Shown here: positions 36,641 through 45,654 of the stretch, piece by piece
Numbering within the stretch: position 1 is the first letter of the stretch
How the letters are laid out: each line of letters begins with the position of its first letter
Source of the DNA: Scolanthus callimorphus
Taxonomy: Eukaryota; Cnidaria; Anthozoa; Actiniaria; Edwardsiidae
DNA length: 64,000 nt
NCBI GenBank assembly: GCA_033964015.1
Contig: CM066912.1
Span: 14,605,399 to 14,669,398, forward strand
Reading direction: 5' to 3'
Notes under the pieces: model-generated
Database searches by the model: none
What the model saw: the letters and a program-made list of their open reading frames with translations, nothing else
What the model was told of the DNA's origin: nothing
Translations under genes and position numbers: made by a program

Positions 36641-37737
36641 CTAGCAAAGATGGTTAATGGTTACCGCTGTGCTGGAATTTAATGATACATTAATCTATTT
36701 ATTTGACAAGCATTTAGGGAATGAACAGGGGGTCCTCCTACCACTCCAAAAGACAATGAAAACTAGAAGATAGATAGATAGATAGATATGATTGGAACTG
36801 TGTATGACCCCCTGTATTTCCACTTAGTGCCATGTATTAATTATATAATGTACTGGATTTTCATCACATCAATCTAAGAGATGCACTGATATTCAGGGTA
36901 AAAAAAAATGCACGGTGACGTACTATCCCTTAGGGTATAAAATATGCCAACGCGTATTAGCGGTGTCTCTTACGGGTGACCAAACAGTTTGCTATCCCTT
37001 AGGGATCAGTCTCACACCAAGTGACATCGTTACTTGTAATATGATATAAAATTTCAATATTATTGTTCCTTGTGATTTTATAGTAGATTTTATAGTATTT
37101 TAGAGACCCATAAAAAGCTTAATCTGCTTGCTCAGTCTTTGCAGCTGCTTTCTGATTGGCTGGCACATTTTAAATTCATAATCATGTTTGCACTCAATCC
37201 TGGGATTCCTAGGCATTGGCTAACATTGGGAAGAGAGACAAGGTTTGGACGCTAGCTAAGCAATGGGGCTGAAACTAGAAAATCCAGCAATCTCTGAACA
37301 GCCCAGGATTCCTGTATAATCTTCTATTGGTGTTCCATTAAGTTTCAAAGTAACTAGTTTGTCCTTTTCATTCTGAGAATTGCTTGAATTCTCAATGCTC
37401 AATGCTAAGCTGTGGCTTACAGAATCACTTAGCCTCCCCTACAGATGAAATCAAGGTTTAATTTTGTGTTCAAGTATGTACTCAAGACACTTACTTTTCA
37501 ATATATCTAGAGTAAGATCCAACTTTCATTTTCATGGCTACATTACAAAGCAAAAGGTTTTTATCATCAGTACATAAATTTTAGGCTTAATCCAGACATA
37601 AAAATATGTAATTGGCCCAACCTCCCCTTAATCAGTGTTCTAATGGTCCATTCCATAGATAAGCCATAGGTGGAAGTCCTTTTGATGTTTAAAAACTACC
37701 TGCACATAGCATTTATGCAACCACAATTGTTTAGTTT
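36641..37737. other. Non-coding stretch with (AGAT)n and a short palindromic part
   Basis: An (AGAT)n microsatellite lies at about 36766-36788. TATCCCTTAGGG occurs twice (about 36925 and 36993), on either side of GCGTATTAGCGGTG. No gene was found. Confidence 0.5.
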
Positions 37738-38072
37738 AGTAATGGGATTTTAACAACCTTGTAATTTCTAAGGGCTTAATAATGGCTATTAAAAGGTTGT
37801 TACTTTGATCATAATGATTCAGTAACCACTTTTTAATGGCACACACTATCCTTGCCATTTCTAAGCGTTTAATAATGGCCATTAAAGTTGTTACTATTAT
37901 TGTTTGATTCAGTAACCTCTTTTTAATGACTTGCACCTTTCCCGAAAAAAATTTAATGCATTTTTAATGCCTATTAAAATGCCATCAATTTCTAAAATGC
38001 AAAATTAATGGCCATTAAAACCCTTGTAAGGGGATTTTAATGGAAATTTAATGGATTTTTAACGATTTTGAG
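37738..38072. repeat. CACTA subterminal repeats, right
   Basis: TTTTAATGG, GGCTATTAAAAGG, GCCATTAAAG and CATTAAAATGCC recur in both orientations up to the terminus TTTCATAGTG. The composition matches the left subterminal array. Confidence 0.75.
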
Positions 38073-38245
38073 TTTCATAGTGTAATGGTCTACACCTTAG
38101 TAATACAAGAGATGGGGTTCACCTTGAGATGAAAAGAACAGCTTCAGGCTCTGGAACTATTACTTGTTACATGTATGTGATCGCAGACGCCCTGATGGAA
38201 ATTATGGGAAGCAGTCTTAAAAGCATAATGTATTAGTAATAATAT

Positions 38246-38887
38246 ATGGAAGAGTTAGCAGATAAATTACCGCTTCACTGCCTCATCATAGGAGGTACAA
38301 ATTCAGGTAAAACTCACTATTTAATTCAACAGCTTAGAGGTCCATTTAAATTCAAGTTTGAATATATAGTGCTTATATGCCCAACTTATACAAAAAATAA
38401 AACCTATCAGGGTTTTGCGAATAATGATCCACGATTCATAGTCATTTCACCTGATGCAGATGAAATTGAAGAAATAAATGATATATTATTTTGTTGTAAG
38501 GAATTGTTTTCTGGAACTCAAACATTAATTATTTTAGATGATCTAGCTGTTTCTAAGGAATTAAAACAGCGTTCGAATCATTTTATAAATTTAGCCTTCA
38601 GTGGTAGACACGAGGGTATCTCCGTATGGGTGTTTAGTCAGCAATTAACATCTATAGCGAAAGCCTTTAGAGAGAATATAGCATGCTTGATTTCATTCTA
38701 TAATTCGTCTAACGTATGTATGAAGACGTTATTTGATGAATATGGTGGCGACTTGAATAATGAAGATAAAAAGAAGTATATGCAATTACTAAAATCTGAG
38801 AAATATTCTAGATTATGTTTGTCCTTGATACATCCATACACATGTTACATTGAACTTCCAAATTCAAATGATTTAAATAATATATGA
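38246..38887 (+). CDS. Genome-packaging ATPase (FtsK/HerA superfamily, Polinton/adintovirus type)
   Basis: This intact 213-residue frame would pump the element's DNA into capsids. A Walker A motif GGTNSGKTHYL sits at about residues 17-27 and a Walker B motif TLIILDDLA at about 96-104. Downstream, the sensor-like stretch AFSGRHEGISVWVFSQQLTS matches the ordered HE.. and SQ.. motifs of Polinton and poxvirus-type packaging ATPases. Its length (~210-240 aa) is usual for the family. The start ATG at 38246 lies 10 bases after the capsid stop and follows the A/T word AATAATAT seen before other genes of the element. It is one of the few Polinton genes without a break. Confidence 0.92.
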   Translation: MEELADKLPLHCLIIGGTNSGKTHYLIQQLRGPFKFKFEYIVLICPTYTKNKTYQGFANNDPRFIVISPDADEIEEINDILFCCKELFSGTQTLIILDDLAVSKELKQRSNHFINLAFSGRHEGISVWVFSQQLTSIAKAFRENIACLISFYNSSNVCMKTLFDEYGGDLNNEDKKKYMQLLKSEKYSRLCLSLIHPYTCYIELPNSNDLNNI

Positions 38888-38901
38888 TTATAATATAATA
38901 T

Positions 38902-39156
38902 ATGTCAATAGTAGAAGATTATATTGAAAACGTAGATAACATAATAGTAGAAAAGCCACCTATTAAAAAGAAGCCAAAAGCTACTAAGAAGAAGGATGTA
39001 GATACAAAAGAGGTTGATGAAAAAAGGGAATCGTTATGCATTCTTGCAGTATTGGGAACAACACATGAATACACTGGTATGGATTTGTCACTTGGCGATG
39101 TTAAGAGGCTATCAATCAAGGATGTTGAAAAATATTATAATCGTATCAGGTTGTAA
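38902..39156 (+). CDS. Small Polinton protein with lysine-rich linker (84 aa)
   Basis: Intact. It has an acidic N-terminus, a lysine-rich segment KKKPKATKKKDVDTK at about residues 22-36, and a small folded-looking C-terminal part ending LSLGDVKRLSIKDVEKYYNR. The stop overlaps the next start by one base (TAATG), indicating coupled arrangement. I recall proteins with this ending in cnidarian Polintons; function unknown. The basic linker would suit nucleic-acid or capsid binding. Confidence 0.6.
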   Translation: MSIVEDYIENVDNIIVEKPPIKKKPKATKKKDVDTKEVDEKRESLCILAVLGTTHEYTGMDLSLGDVKRLSIKDVEKYYNRIRL

Positions 39157-39425
39157 TGGGAAATAAGGTTACTAATGGCTTGGTTGATACAGCATTACAA
39201 GGAGTCTCACAAGTGATTTCTTATGTGTGTCCAATAGATGACAAAGAAGCTCTATGTCATGATCTTCAAAATGATGATTTAGTAAAAAAGGAGCCGACTG
39301 AATATGCTGGTTATGCTGTTTTAAAAGGTGGTCGATTTATAGCTCTTGCAAGTGCTTTGATACAAATCGGTAAACATATCAAGTTTAGTAATAATACTCT
39401 TGAGCAACCTGTTGAGCAGTCTTGA
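39156..39425 (+). CDS. Small Polinton protein with predicted N-myristoylation signal (89 aa)
   Basis: Intact; it starts inside the previous stop codon. The N-terminus MGNKVTNG fits the MGxxx(S/T) myristoylation rule: Gly at position 2, Thr at 6. A moderately hydrophobic segment GGRFIALASALIQIG lies near residues 58-72. The C-terminus runs into an 11 bp tandem repeat that reads EQPVEQS. A lipid-anchored virion or membrane protein is a reasonable inference. No family was recognised. Confidence 0.6.
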   Translation: MGNKVTNGLVDTALQGVSQVISYVCPIDDKEALCHDLQNDDLVKKEPTEYAGYAVLKGGRFIALASALIQIGKHIKFSNNTLEQPVEQS

Positions 39426-39470
39426 GCATCTGTTAAGCAACTGTTGAGCAACTGTTAAGCAACCTCTTGA
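39395..39470 (+). repeat. ~11 bp tandem repeat across the stop codon
   Basis: TTGAGCAACCTG, TTGAGCAGTCTTGAGCATCTG, TTAAGCAACTG, TTGAGCAACTG and TTAAGCAACCTC follow one another. The first copies are coding (EQPVEQS) and the rest lie after the stop. Confidence 0.75.
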
Positions 39471-39513
39471 AATATCCTAATTGATATAAAAATTAACTAA
39501 GATATACTAATAT

Positions 39514-39865
39514 ATGTCAACAGAATCAGAAAATATTGAGCAAATTACTAAGGAACCAGAAGCTATAAAAGAGACTAAACAGAAGGATCCAAAAAAGTAG
39601 AAGCTGGAAGAAGGCTCGCAGAATACCATAAAAAGGCTAAGGATGCTATGAAGAAACAAACAGACGGTATAATATCTGAATGGATGCCAGAAATCTCGCT
39701 TACAACTGTATTATCAATAGTGGGAATTAGCCTTACAGCTCTAGATTTATACTATAGATGGAGAAAACAGGGCAATGATAAGGATAAAATCGAATAAAAT
39801 CACCACCTCCTGTAGATGAAAAACCTATGGTGAAAGCATCTAAAATCCCTGTAGGTATGGAATAA
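39514..39865 (+). pseudogene. Single-pass membrane Polinton protein, frame-broken (~115 aa)
   Basis: It starts MSTESENIEQITKEPEAI and breaks at an A-run in KKDPKK (39593-39598). It continues in the next frame with VEAGRRLAEYHKKAKDAMKK and then a hydrophobic segment LTTVLSIVGISLTALDLYYR. After another shift near 39798 it ends KASKIPVGME. The charged N-terminus, a basic helix just before the hydrophobic helix and a short tail fit a small membrane protein. The EAGRRLAEYHKKAKDA block is one I recall from cnidarian Polintons. Confidence 0.6.
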
Positions 39866-39900
39866 AAATGATATAAAACGATATGTATAGATATTATTAT

Positions 39901-40128
39901 ATGTCAACAACTGAAAACAAATTGGTTAAAACGTTTATGGATTCAGCCGTGCTTGTTGCACTGGCAGCATTAGTCGGCTGGGTCAGTAAAAGGGCTATGA
40001 GAGAATCATTTATTTCAGACCCTAGCTCAAATATAAGTAACTACGGAAAATGGGTCTTAGTCCTTGGTTCTAGCATGTGTTTGAAAAAATATCTAGAGGA
40101 TCAAAAGATTCTTCCTAACTCGGTATAA
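39901..40128 (+). CDS. Small two-helix membrane protein of the Polinton (75 aa)
   Basis: The start is taken at 39901 (MSTTENKLVKTFMDSAV), because an A/T word (TATTATTAT) precedes it as for neighbouring genes; an in-frame ATG at 39883 is the alternative. Two hydrophobic helices (VLVALAALVGWV, WVLVLGSSMCL) are joined by a polar loop SDPSSNISNYGK. Intact. Probably a membrane-associated virion or release protein; no family recognised. Confidence 0.58.
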   Translation: MSTTENKLVKTFMDSAVLVALAALVGWVSKRAMRESFISDPSSNISNYGKWVLVLGSSMCLKKYLEDQKILPNSV

Positions 40129-40155
40129 AAGTGTAATATATATATTATAATATAA

Positions 40156-40567
40156 ATGGCAACAATAGCACTTATGATATCTTCGGCGGTCCTAAACGCA
40201 AGCAGTTTTATCGGTGGAAATTATTTAGCAAATATCTCAGTGGTAACAATACAGATGAAGAACGTATTAGACATGATAAAGCGGTTAAAAAGTATCAACT
40301 TGATTATGAAATATATGAAGAAAATAGACAGAAACTCATAGATTGGCAAACAGAAAGGTACAAGAATAAACAAATCGCAAGCAATAACATGAGATCTACG
40401 GATGAGGCACTAAAATTGTATAACGAAGCTCATAATCAAAAGATCCATTTACAAATGCCACAATTTAGTGATTATTACAAACCATCTTCTACACAGAAAA
40501 TTATGAAATGGCTTACGTAGGTGGAGGCATGCTTGTTGTTGGCTATGTGGCTTCTAAATTCTTGTAA
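40156..40567 (+). pseudogene. Polinton protein with helical core and C-terminal hydrophobic tail, frame-broken
   Basis: It starts MATIALMISSAVLNASSFIG (40156). The reading shifts near 40220 to a frame with KAVKKYQLDYEIYEENRQKL, NNMRSTDEALKLYNEA and FSDYYKPSSTQ. A TAG at about 40518 precedes a hydrophobic tail GGGMLVVGYVASKFL ending at 40567. The protein would have been about 135 residues with one membrane-like segment at each end. Confidence 0.55.
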
Positions 40568-40660
40568 GTGATAAGAAAACATGTTGATGAAGAGGATAAG
40601 ACTAAATCTATATATGAAAAAAGGCTTAAGGATACATTACTATATATTCAATATATAATA

Positions 40661-41553
40661 ATGACACTAACTGAAAATATTTATGAAAATAAACACCTAA
40701 ATCTAGCTATTGGTTCATATATTGATAGCAAGCAAAATATCTACTTCAAAGGGAAAGATATTGCATTAGCTCTTGGGTATGAAAAACCAAGGAATGCTGT
40801 GGAAAATCATGTTCCAGACAAGAATAAAAAGATGTTAAATGAGCTCATTAAGGGGGCCCTAAAACAGGGCCCCCTAAAAGATATTCCACAACACACTATT
40901 TTTATCAATGAAAGTGGATTATATCGATTAATTATGAGATCTAAATTATCAATTGCTGAGAAATTTCAGGATTGGGTTGTTGAGGATGTACTCCCTTCTA
41001 TCAGAAAGTATGGATACTACAGAAAGTTTAACAACCCTAAGACGCTAACATTCAAATAGAAGATGAATACGACCTACATACCAAAGTTGTTGGGTTTATC
41101 AAACGATTTTTTCCAACCGCTATTATAACAGCAGGGTTAGGAGAGAATCAAGATACGTCAGCCAAACGCATAGCATCCTATCGAAAGGGATATATGAAAG
41201 GGCAACCAGATCTTATAATACAAAATTGTCACAAACATTACTCTGGTATGTGTATCGAATTTAAGACTCCACAGGGTAATGGTCATATATCTGATGAGCA
41301 AACAGAACTCTTAGAACAATATGAGGAGAATGGTTATAAGTGAATCATTTCCAACGATTATGATTTACTTATCAAGGAGATAAACGACTTCATGCGTGAT
41401 GTCCGTATTAGATGCAAGTTCTGTAAACGAAAATTCAAAACAAGAATAACACTAGGGAATCATAAAAAATATTTTCACAGGATATCAAATTATACTTATA
41501 ATATAAATCATATAATATGGATAGAGGCTATAGAGATACAGATCCTTTATTAA
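40661..41553 (+). pseudogene. Bro-N / VRR-NUC nuclease / C2H2 fusion protein, frame-broken
   Basis: The start is ATG 40661 (MTLTENIYENKHLN); an open extension to 40568 is probably unrelated. The N-terminal ~100 residues match the Bro-N/antirepressor fold: YFKGKDIALALGYEKPRNAV, INESGLYRLIMRSKL and FQDWVVEDVLPSIRKYGYY. After a frameshift near 41055 comes a VRR-NUC-like nuclease: KGQPDLIIQN, CIEFKTPQGNGHISDEQ (PD..E.K type core, with D in QPDLII and E.K in IEFK) and EENGYK. A stop sits at 41341. A C2H2 finger follows (CKFCKRKFKTRITLGNHKKY). DNA binding plus nuclease activity suggests a role in replication or resolution. The end overlaps the next gene by ~37 bp. Confidence 0.75.
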
Positions 41554-42709
41554 ATCGTGGTGATAATCATGACCAAGATGGTGGTGAGGAAATACCCATG
41601 TATGAGTTACCTAGACCATCAACATCTAAAGATTGGGTGGATGAAGGTGGTACTGCTGAAACCTCATTTATTAATTATGATCAATATATTATTGAAAAAG
41701 TTAGTGAAAAAGAAGATATTGATAAAATTATTAAAATATATTTCCAAATGCTGATACAAGTAAATTTTTATCAAAAATAGGGGAGTTAGGTATGATACAA
41801 GTAAAAGCAAAAACTGGCTCAGTATGGCATCCTCTATTTATCGATAAAAATTAAATAGAAAATAAGTAGACGATTGTGGATGCTCTAGGGAAAGATCAAA
41901 ATATAATAACAATGGAAAATGAAGCATTGGAAATGATACAAGAGGTATTTCTTAATGTTGATAGGGATGAAATTTTATATAGTAGAGATGAAAAAGATGG
42001 TAGAGTTATTGTTACTCTTAAAAAAGGAAATATGAAGTGGCATTATTTATTCAACAAAGAGGGGGATGTAAACACCAAGCTACCGAAAACGCTTGTTGCT
42101 AAACTAGGAAAAAACGATAGAACAGATGGTTGAAGAAAACGAACAAAAACAAGAAGAAAGTAAAAGAGAAATTCTACAATTAGCTAAAAAAAAGGAGCTG
42201 AAAGAAAAAAGTTACGAATATTGAAAGATAAAATAAATATGTTGAAAGGTGAAAAAGAGTCTCCTATAATCCGTGAGGAAATTCAAAAAGAAGAGCATGA
42301 GATTGAACATATTCAGGAGGATATTGATGAAAAAGAAAGCCAAATACTAGAATTAGAGGAAGAACATGAAGCCATAGAGGAGCGTATGTCTCTCAAGAAT
42401 AGAGTTAAACGGATATTCAAGAAGTATGGCTTTACGGTGACAGCGGTAGTATTAGCCGTAGGAACTACTATCGGAGTAATCATCTCTAACCTATCAAAGG
42501 GGTTATCAACTGTTGCCAAGGGTGTTTCTAACGGTTTAAAAGCTATTGGTAAAAAGCTTGGAGAACTACTCCCAGGCATGGTAGGTGCTATAGCATCATT
42601 TATATTCAAGTCAGCGGGTGAAGTGGTTTCATTCCTAGTTAAAAATGCTTGGTTACTGATTGTAGCTGTTGTTATGTATATGGTAAACCGTATAAAAGGT
42701 AAACAATAA
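41517..42709 (+). pseudogene. Coiled-coil plus amphipathic membrane-active Polinton protein (~390 aa), frame-broken
   Basis: It starts MDRGYRDTDPLLNRGDNHDQ. Breaks near 41750, 41850 and 42120-42200 divide what looks like one protein. Parts: an acidic N-terminus; a middle with HYLFNKEGDVNTKLPKTL; a heptad-rich coiled coil (HEIEHIQEDIDEKESQIL); then a basic amphipathic helix VKRIFKKYGFTVTAV. The end is a glycine-rich hydrophobic region with SNLSKGLSTVAKGVSNGLKA and a last transmembrane-like helix (WLLIVAVVMYMV). The last 162 codons (42221-42709) are intact. I recall the IFKKYGFTVTAV..LAVGTTIGV pattern from cnidarian Polintons. A membrane-disrupting or core role is inferred from composition only. 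Confidence 0.65.
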
Positions 42710-42719
42710 TATCTATCAT

Positions 42720-43376
42720 ATGACAACAATCTTAACAATAGCGATGAGATCACCTGAGACTAGGGTATATATCAATCCTCCTCTATCAAACGTGAAGGAT
42801 ATACAACTGATAAGCTATTATGGTCCCACAGCTTGGGTACGATTTAGTGAAGATCGATATGTTTACAAGAAATTAGAAAATAATGAGAAGGAGGTATTAC
42901 AAACTATCCCAGTAGGTGATTATACCCTGTTAACAATACAGCAGGCCTTTGTTCAAGGTTTGACAGGTAATAAGTTCGGAATTATTATAGATAGCCATGG
43001 AAAGAATTTTCTTTCAAATAAGACTGTTAATATCTTGTTATCTGATCAACTAGCAAAAAAGTTAGGTGTTCCTGAAAAAATATTACCAAGTAAGTTATAC
43101 CCAATACGGTGGATACCTGATAAGCCTCTGATGTTATTCTGTGATATTCTAGATAGACATAAATCGTACACAAATACAAATAGCCAAGGAACGGAGTTAA
43201 CACTAAAAATAAGTACACTATTAGCAGTTATACCATCCAAAGACTATGCTAGCATTCCTATTTCTGTCAACGCTGTGTTAAATTATTTTACAATAAAACT
43301 ACTTGATATCAAAGGTCGAAAGCCTGATTTTAAAAATGAACTGATTATAATCAATTTAAAAGTAACACACTTTTAA
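42720..43376 (+). CDS. Minor capsid (penton) protein candidate, 218 aa
   Basis: Intact. The start ATG 42720 follows TATCAT and lies 10 bases after the previous stop. The sequence alternates short strand-like hydrophobic segments: VRFSEDRYVYKKLE, FGIIIDSHGKNFL, LYPIRWIPDKPLMLFCDILD, STLLAVIPSKDY and LIIINLKVTHF. The LFCDILD..STLLAVIPSKDY arrangement resembles Polinton minor capsid (penton, single jelly-roll) proteins as I recall them. It would form capsid vertices. Position after the capsid and ATPase fits the structural block. Confidence 0.6.
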   Translation: MTTILTIAMRSPETRVYINPPLSNVKDIQLISYYGPTAWVRFSEDRYVYKKLENNEKEVLQTIPVGDYTLLTIQQAFVQGLTGNKFGIIIDSHGKNFLSNKTVNILLSDQLAKKLGVPEKILPSKLYPIRWIPDKPLMLFCDILDRHKSYTNTNSQGTELTLKISTLLAVIPSKDYASIPISVNAVLNYFTIKLLDIKGRKPDFKNELIIINLKVTHF

Positions 43377-43384
43377 TATATTAT

Positions 43385-43960
43385 ATGGAATACAATGAAC
43401 TTTATCCACAATTACCTGCAGAGAATGGAGATAACTTCAGACTTCAAAAATCATGTGAGGTATTGCAAAACTTTGAAAATGAAATCAAGCATTATGAGAA
43501 TATGCAAACAAAGTATAGTAGATTGAGAAAAATAGTTGTTTGGTCAACAGGTGGAACATCTATTATTCTATCAGGAACTGCTTTGGCTCTGTCACTTACA
43601 GGCTTTGGAGCTGTTGTTGGTGGCCCCATAGGTGGAATAGCCGCTCTGTTTGGTGTTATTTCTACAACGGCTGGGGTAAAATTATCGAAAAAGATATATA
43701 AACATGAAAAAACATCACAATTAGCAAGAGCAAAAGTAAACACACTGGAAGGGATCATTTCAAAAGCTCTCTCTGATAATAAAATATCTGCTGAAGAGTT
43801 TACACTAATCATAAACGAGGCAACAAAATACCATAGTATGAAAAAGGATATTAGAGTGAAATACATGAATGATGAAAAAAAAGAAGGACCCAATATATCA
43901 GACCTCCGCACACAGATTCGAAAAGAGATGCTAGAAGAAATTTCAAAGAACGTGCGTTAA
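43385..43960 (+). CDS. Glycine-rich membrane protein of the Polinton (191 aa)
   Basis: Intact. The N-terminal tail has a Pro/Tyr motif MEYNELYPQLP, then a helical region LQNFENEIKHYENMQTKYSR. A long glycine/alanine-rich hydrophobic hairpin follows (WSTGGTSIILSGTALALSLT and AVVGGPIGGIAALFGVIS, residues ~57-97), then SKKIYKHEKTSQLARAKVN and a charged C-terminal helix. The glycine-zipper-like hairpin suggests membrane insertion or pore formation. I recall the same layout from other cnidarian Polintons; function unproven. It begins 8 bases after the penton candidate. Confidence 0.65.
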   Translation: MEYNELYPQLPAENGDNFRLQKSCEVLQNFENEIKHYENMQTKYSRLRKIVVWSTGGTSIILSGTALALSLTGFGAVVGGPIGGIAALFGVISTTAGVKLSKKIYKHEKTSQLARAKVNTLEGIISKALSDNKISAEEFTLIINEATKYHSMKKDIRVKYMNDEKKEGPNISDLRTQIRKEMLEEISKNVR

Positions 43961-44056
43961 AAATATCATTTGACCGAACACCATATAATGGGTGTATATA
44001 TGAAATCCGATATACAAAGGAAAAAGATATAAACTACTAATATGTATATTATATAT

Positions 44057-45566
44057 ATGTTACTAGACGAATTCAAAAAGAGATACCCTAGAGCTGATTT
44101 AACAAAGTTTCATTTTGTTTCTGATAGCTATGGTGGATATATCTCCTGGAAATATCATAGACTCACAGTTATGAGTTATGATGATTTAACAGGGCAAACA
44201 TGGATGTCTGATATACCAAGCGACTGGAAGATTAGATTAGATGCAGACCTCGGTATTAAAAAATCGTTTCCTGATAGTTTAAAATTAACGAATACATATT
44301 ATCCAATACCCGCGATAGACTTTGAATCAACAGCGTCAGACATCTCCGCATTGTTAACAAATCTTGATATCTATGTATCACAAAAGCAAAAATTCACAGC
44401 TGATATGCGAGATATTTTCAAAGAGACTACTATAACATTCCACTCCGCTAAGCAGTCAAGAAGATGGTTACAAAACCCTGATTACAATTACTGGCCACAA
44501 CAGCTTAATTTTGTTGTTTGGTGTGCTACAAGTGGCTGCGGTATAAGCTTGCATGAAGCTAAATCATACCCTCCTGTGGTATACGTTTTTATAAAATTCC
44601 ATGTTTATTTCACAATACGTAGGATTTTGTATGAGTTGGGATGCCCACTACCTGATGATACGGTATTTAATCAAACAAATAACAGATACAACAAAGTTGT
44701 ATTCCAAAGACTATGTCATGAATTTGGTTTACCTACCAACGCTGATTTTAGATATAAAGGAGGTCGAAACCATAGCTTGGGTGATATATTCTTAGACTAT
44801 TCTGGGGAAGGTTATCGGAATGTTCACGTTATTCGAGGGTATGACAAAGAGGCAGATACATGGCCTGATAAATTAAATCTATTTTCAGATGAGGGTGGAA
44901 CACAAATAATGGTAAGCTAGTTAGTTTTATCAGAAATGATAGCCATGGTGGAAAGCAATATTCGTGGTTCGTACCTATACATAGCCATGGTGTTACAAAG
45001 CAGGACTAGGCCGATTAAACAGGAGTGTTGAAGCTTTTGTTTATTGCATCCTAGGGTCGCAAGTTAGTACAAGAAGTAGTATTGTTGGAAATAGCGGTTC
45101 ATCTCAAGAAACTAAGCAGGAATTTTTAACACTGTTTGAATCATCAATTATTGAAAATAATATCGTTGAATCAGTACAACGATATCAATTAGCAGTACAA
45201 GAGGCTAAGTTGAGACTTGATTTAGCTATTGCTGAGGGTGTTTGGTTACTACCTTCGAATCTAATTATAAATACAGAAAGTGTAATAGGATATAATAACA
45301 AACTATTAAAAGCAACTAATGATATGGTTTTTGGTGTTAATAATATAAATCAAGAAACGAAACAAGCGGGAATAAAACATAATTTTACACCTCCTAAGAC
45401 AAAACTACCACACCACAATACTGAAAATGAGAAGCCTTTGGTTAAACCAGTTGAGAAACCTATTAACAAGGTAAAAATTAAACCATCCATATCATCACAT
45501 GAGAAAAATCTTATGTATATAACGACTGTAGTTAGTGCTGGAATAGCTTGGTTTATGTTCCAATAA
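44057..45566 (+). pseudogene. Conserved large Polinton protein (~500 aa), frame-broken
   Basis: The start is taken at 44057 (MLLDEFKKRYPRADLTKFHF); an in-frame ATG at 44042 is possible. The first part stays open to 44920, with NYWPQQLNFVVWCATSGCGI and KFHVYFTIRRILYELGCPLP. A shift near 44905 leads through ISFIRND/WFVPIHSHGVTKQ-type sequence. Two more shifts near 45005-45060 lead to GSQVSTRSSIVGNSGSS, a helical SVQRYQLAVQEAKLRLDLAI, VIGYNNKLLKATNDMVFG and a C-terminal hydrophobic anchor. A SVQRYQLA..R..L..A protein of this size recurs in cnidarian Polintons as I recall it. It is probably a virion structural protein; it could alternatively be the true major capsid. Confidence 0.62.
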
Positions 45567-45654
45567 AAGAGAAATTAATATATATATTATAGTATTATAC
45601 CACAGTATATATTTTATTATTAATTCCATTATTATGGTAGTCAAAAGTAAAAAA

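Larger units (their letters stand above)
24114..38082. mobile_element. CACTA (EnSpm) element, ~14.0 kb, inside the capsid gene
   Basis: The termini are CACTATGAAA (24114-24123) and TTTCATAGTG (38073-38082), a perfect 10 bp inverted repeat starting CACTA and flanked by TAA on both sides. Inside both ends lie hundreds of bases of short TAATGG/CCATTA-type subterminal repeats in both orientations, as in CACTA elements. The interior has no recognised tnp2 transposase; it holds candidate minus-strand exons, MITEs and a 6.4 kb TIR element. It is therefore probably non-autonomous, or its genes have been displaced. Confidence 0.88.
23021..38236 (+). pseudogene. Major capsid protein candidate (double jelly-roll type), split by the CACTA element
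   Basis: Two parts encode it: 23021-24113 and 38083-38236. The first opens MTSIADKINPN and contains CLNRVTMNPN, VYVHVPKLADNVVIVPNSL, NRYDLYKLYSD, QGISSVNM, HGVFYPKALD and YAISNLELEY. This is a beta-rich pattern with the ISNLELEY-type strand common in double jelly-roll capsids. A one-base frameshift lies near 23775. At 24114 the CACTA element begins. On its far side the reading resumes in the matching frame (NTRDGVHLEMKRTASGSG, then VIADALMEIMGSSLKSIMY) and stops at 38236, ten bases before the ATPase start. The total length is about 410 residues, short for Polinton capsids but within the double jelly-roll range. The family call rests on recall and context, not on a search. Confidence 0.65.

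Noticed and set aside
40568..40660. N-terminal extension of the Bro-N protein
   Set aside because: Begins at GTG directly after the previous stop; the ATG at 40661 follows the usual A/T word and starts the conserved domain.
42313..42753. 146-codon minus-strand frame
   Set aside because: Antisense of the coiled-coil Polinton protein.
43492..43911. 139-codon minus-strand frame
   Set aside because: Antisense of the glycine-rich membrane protein.
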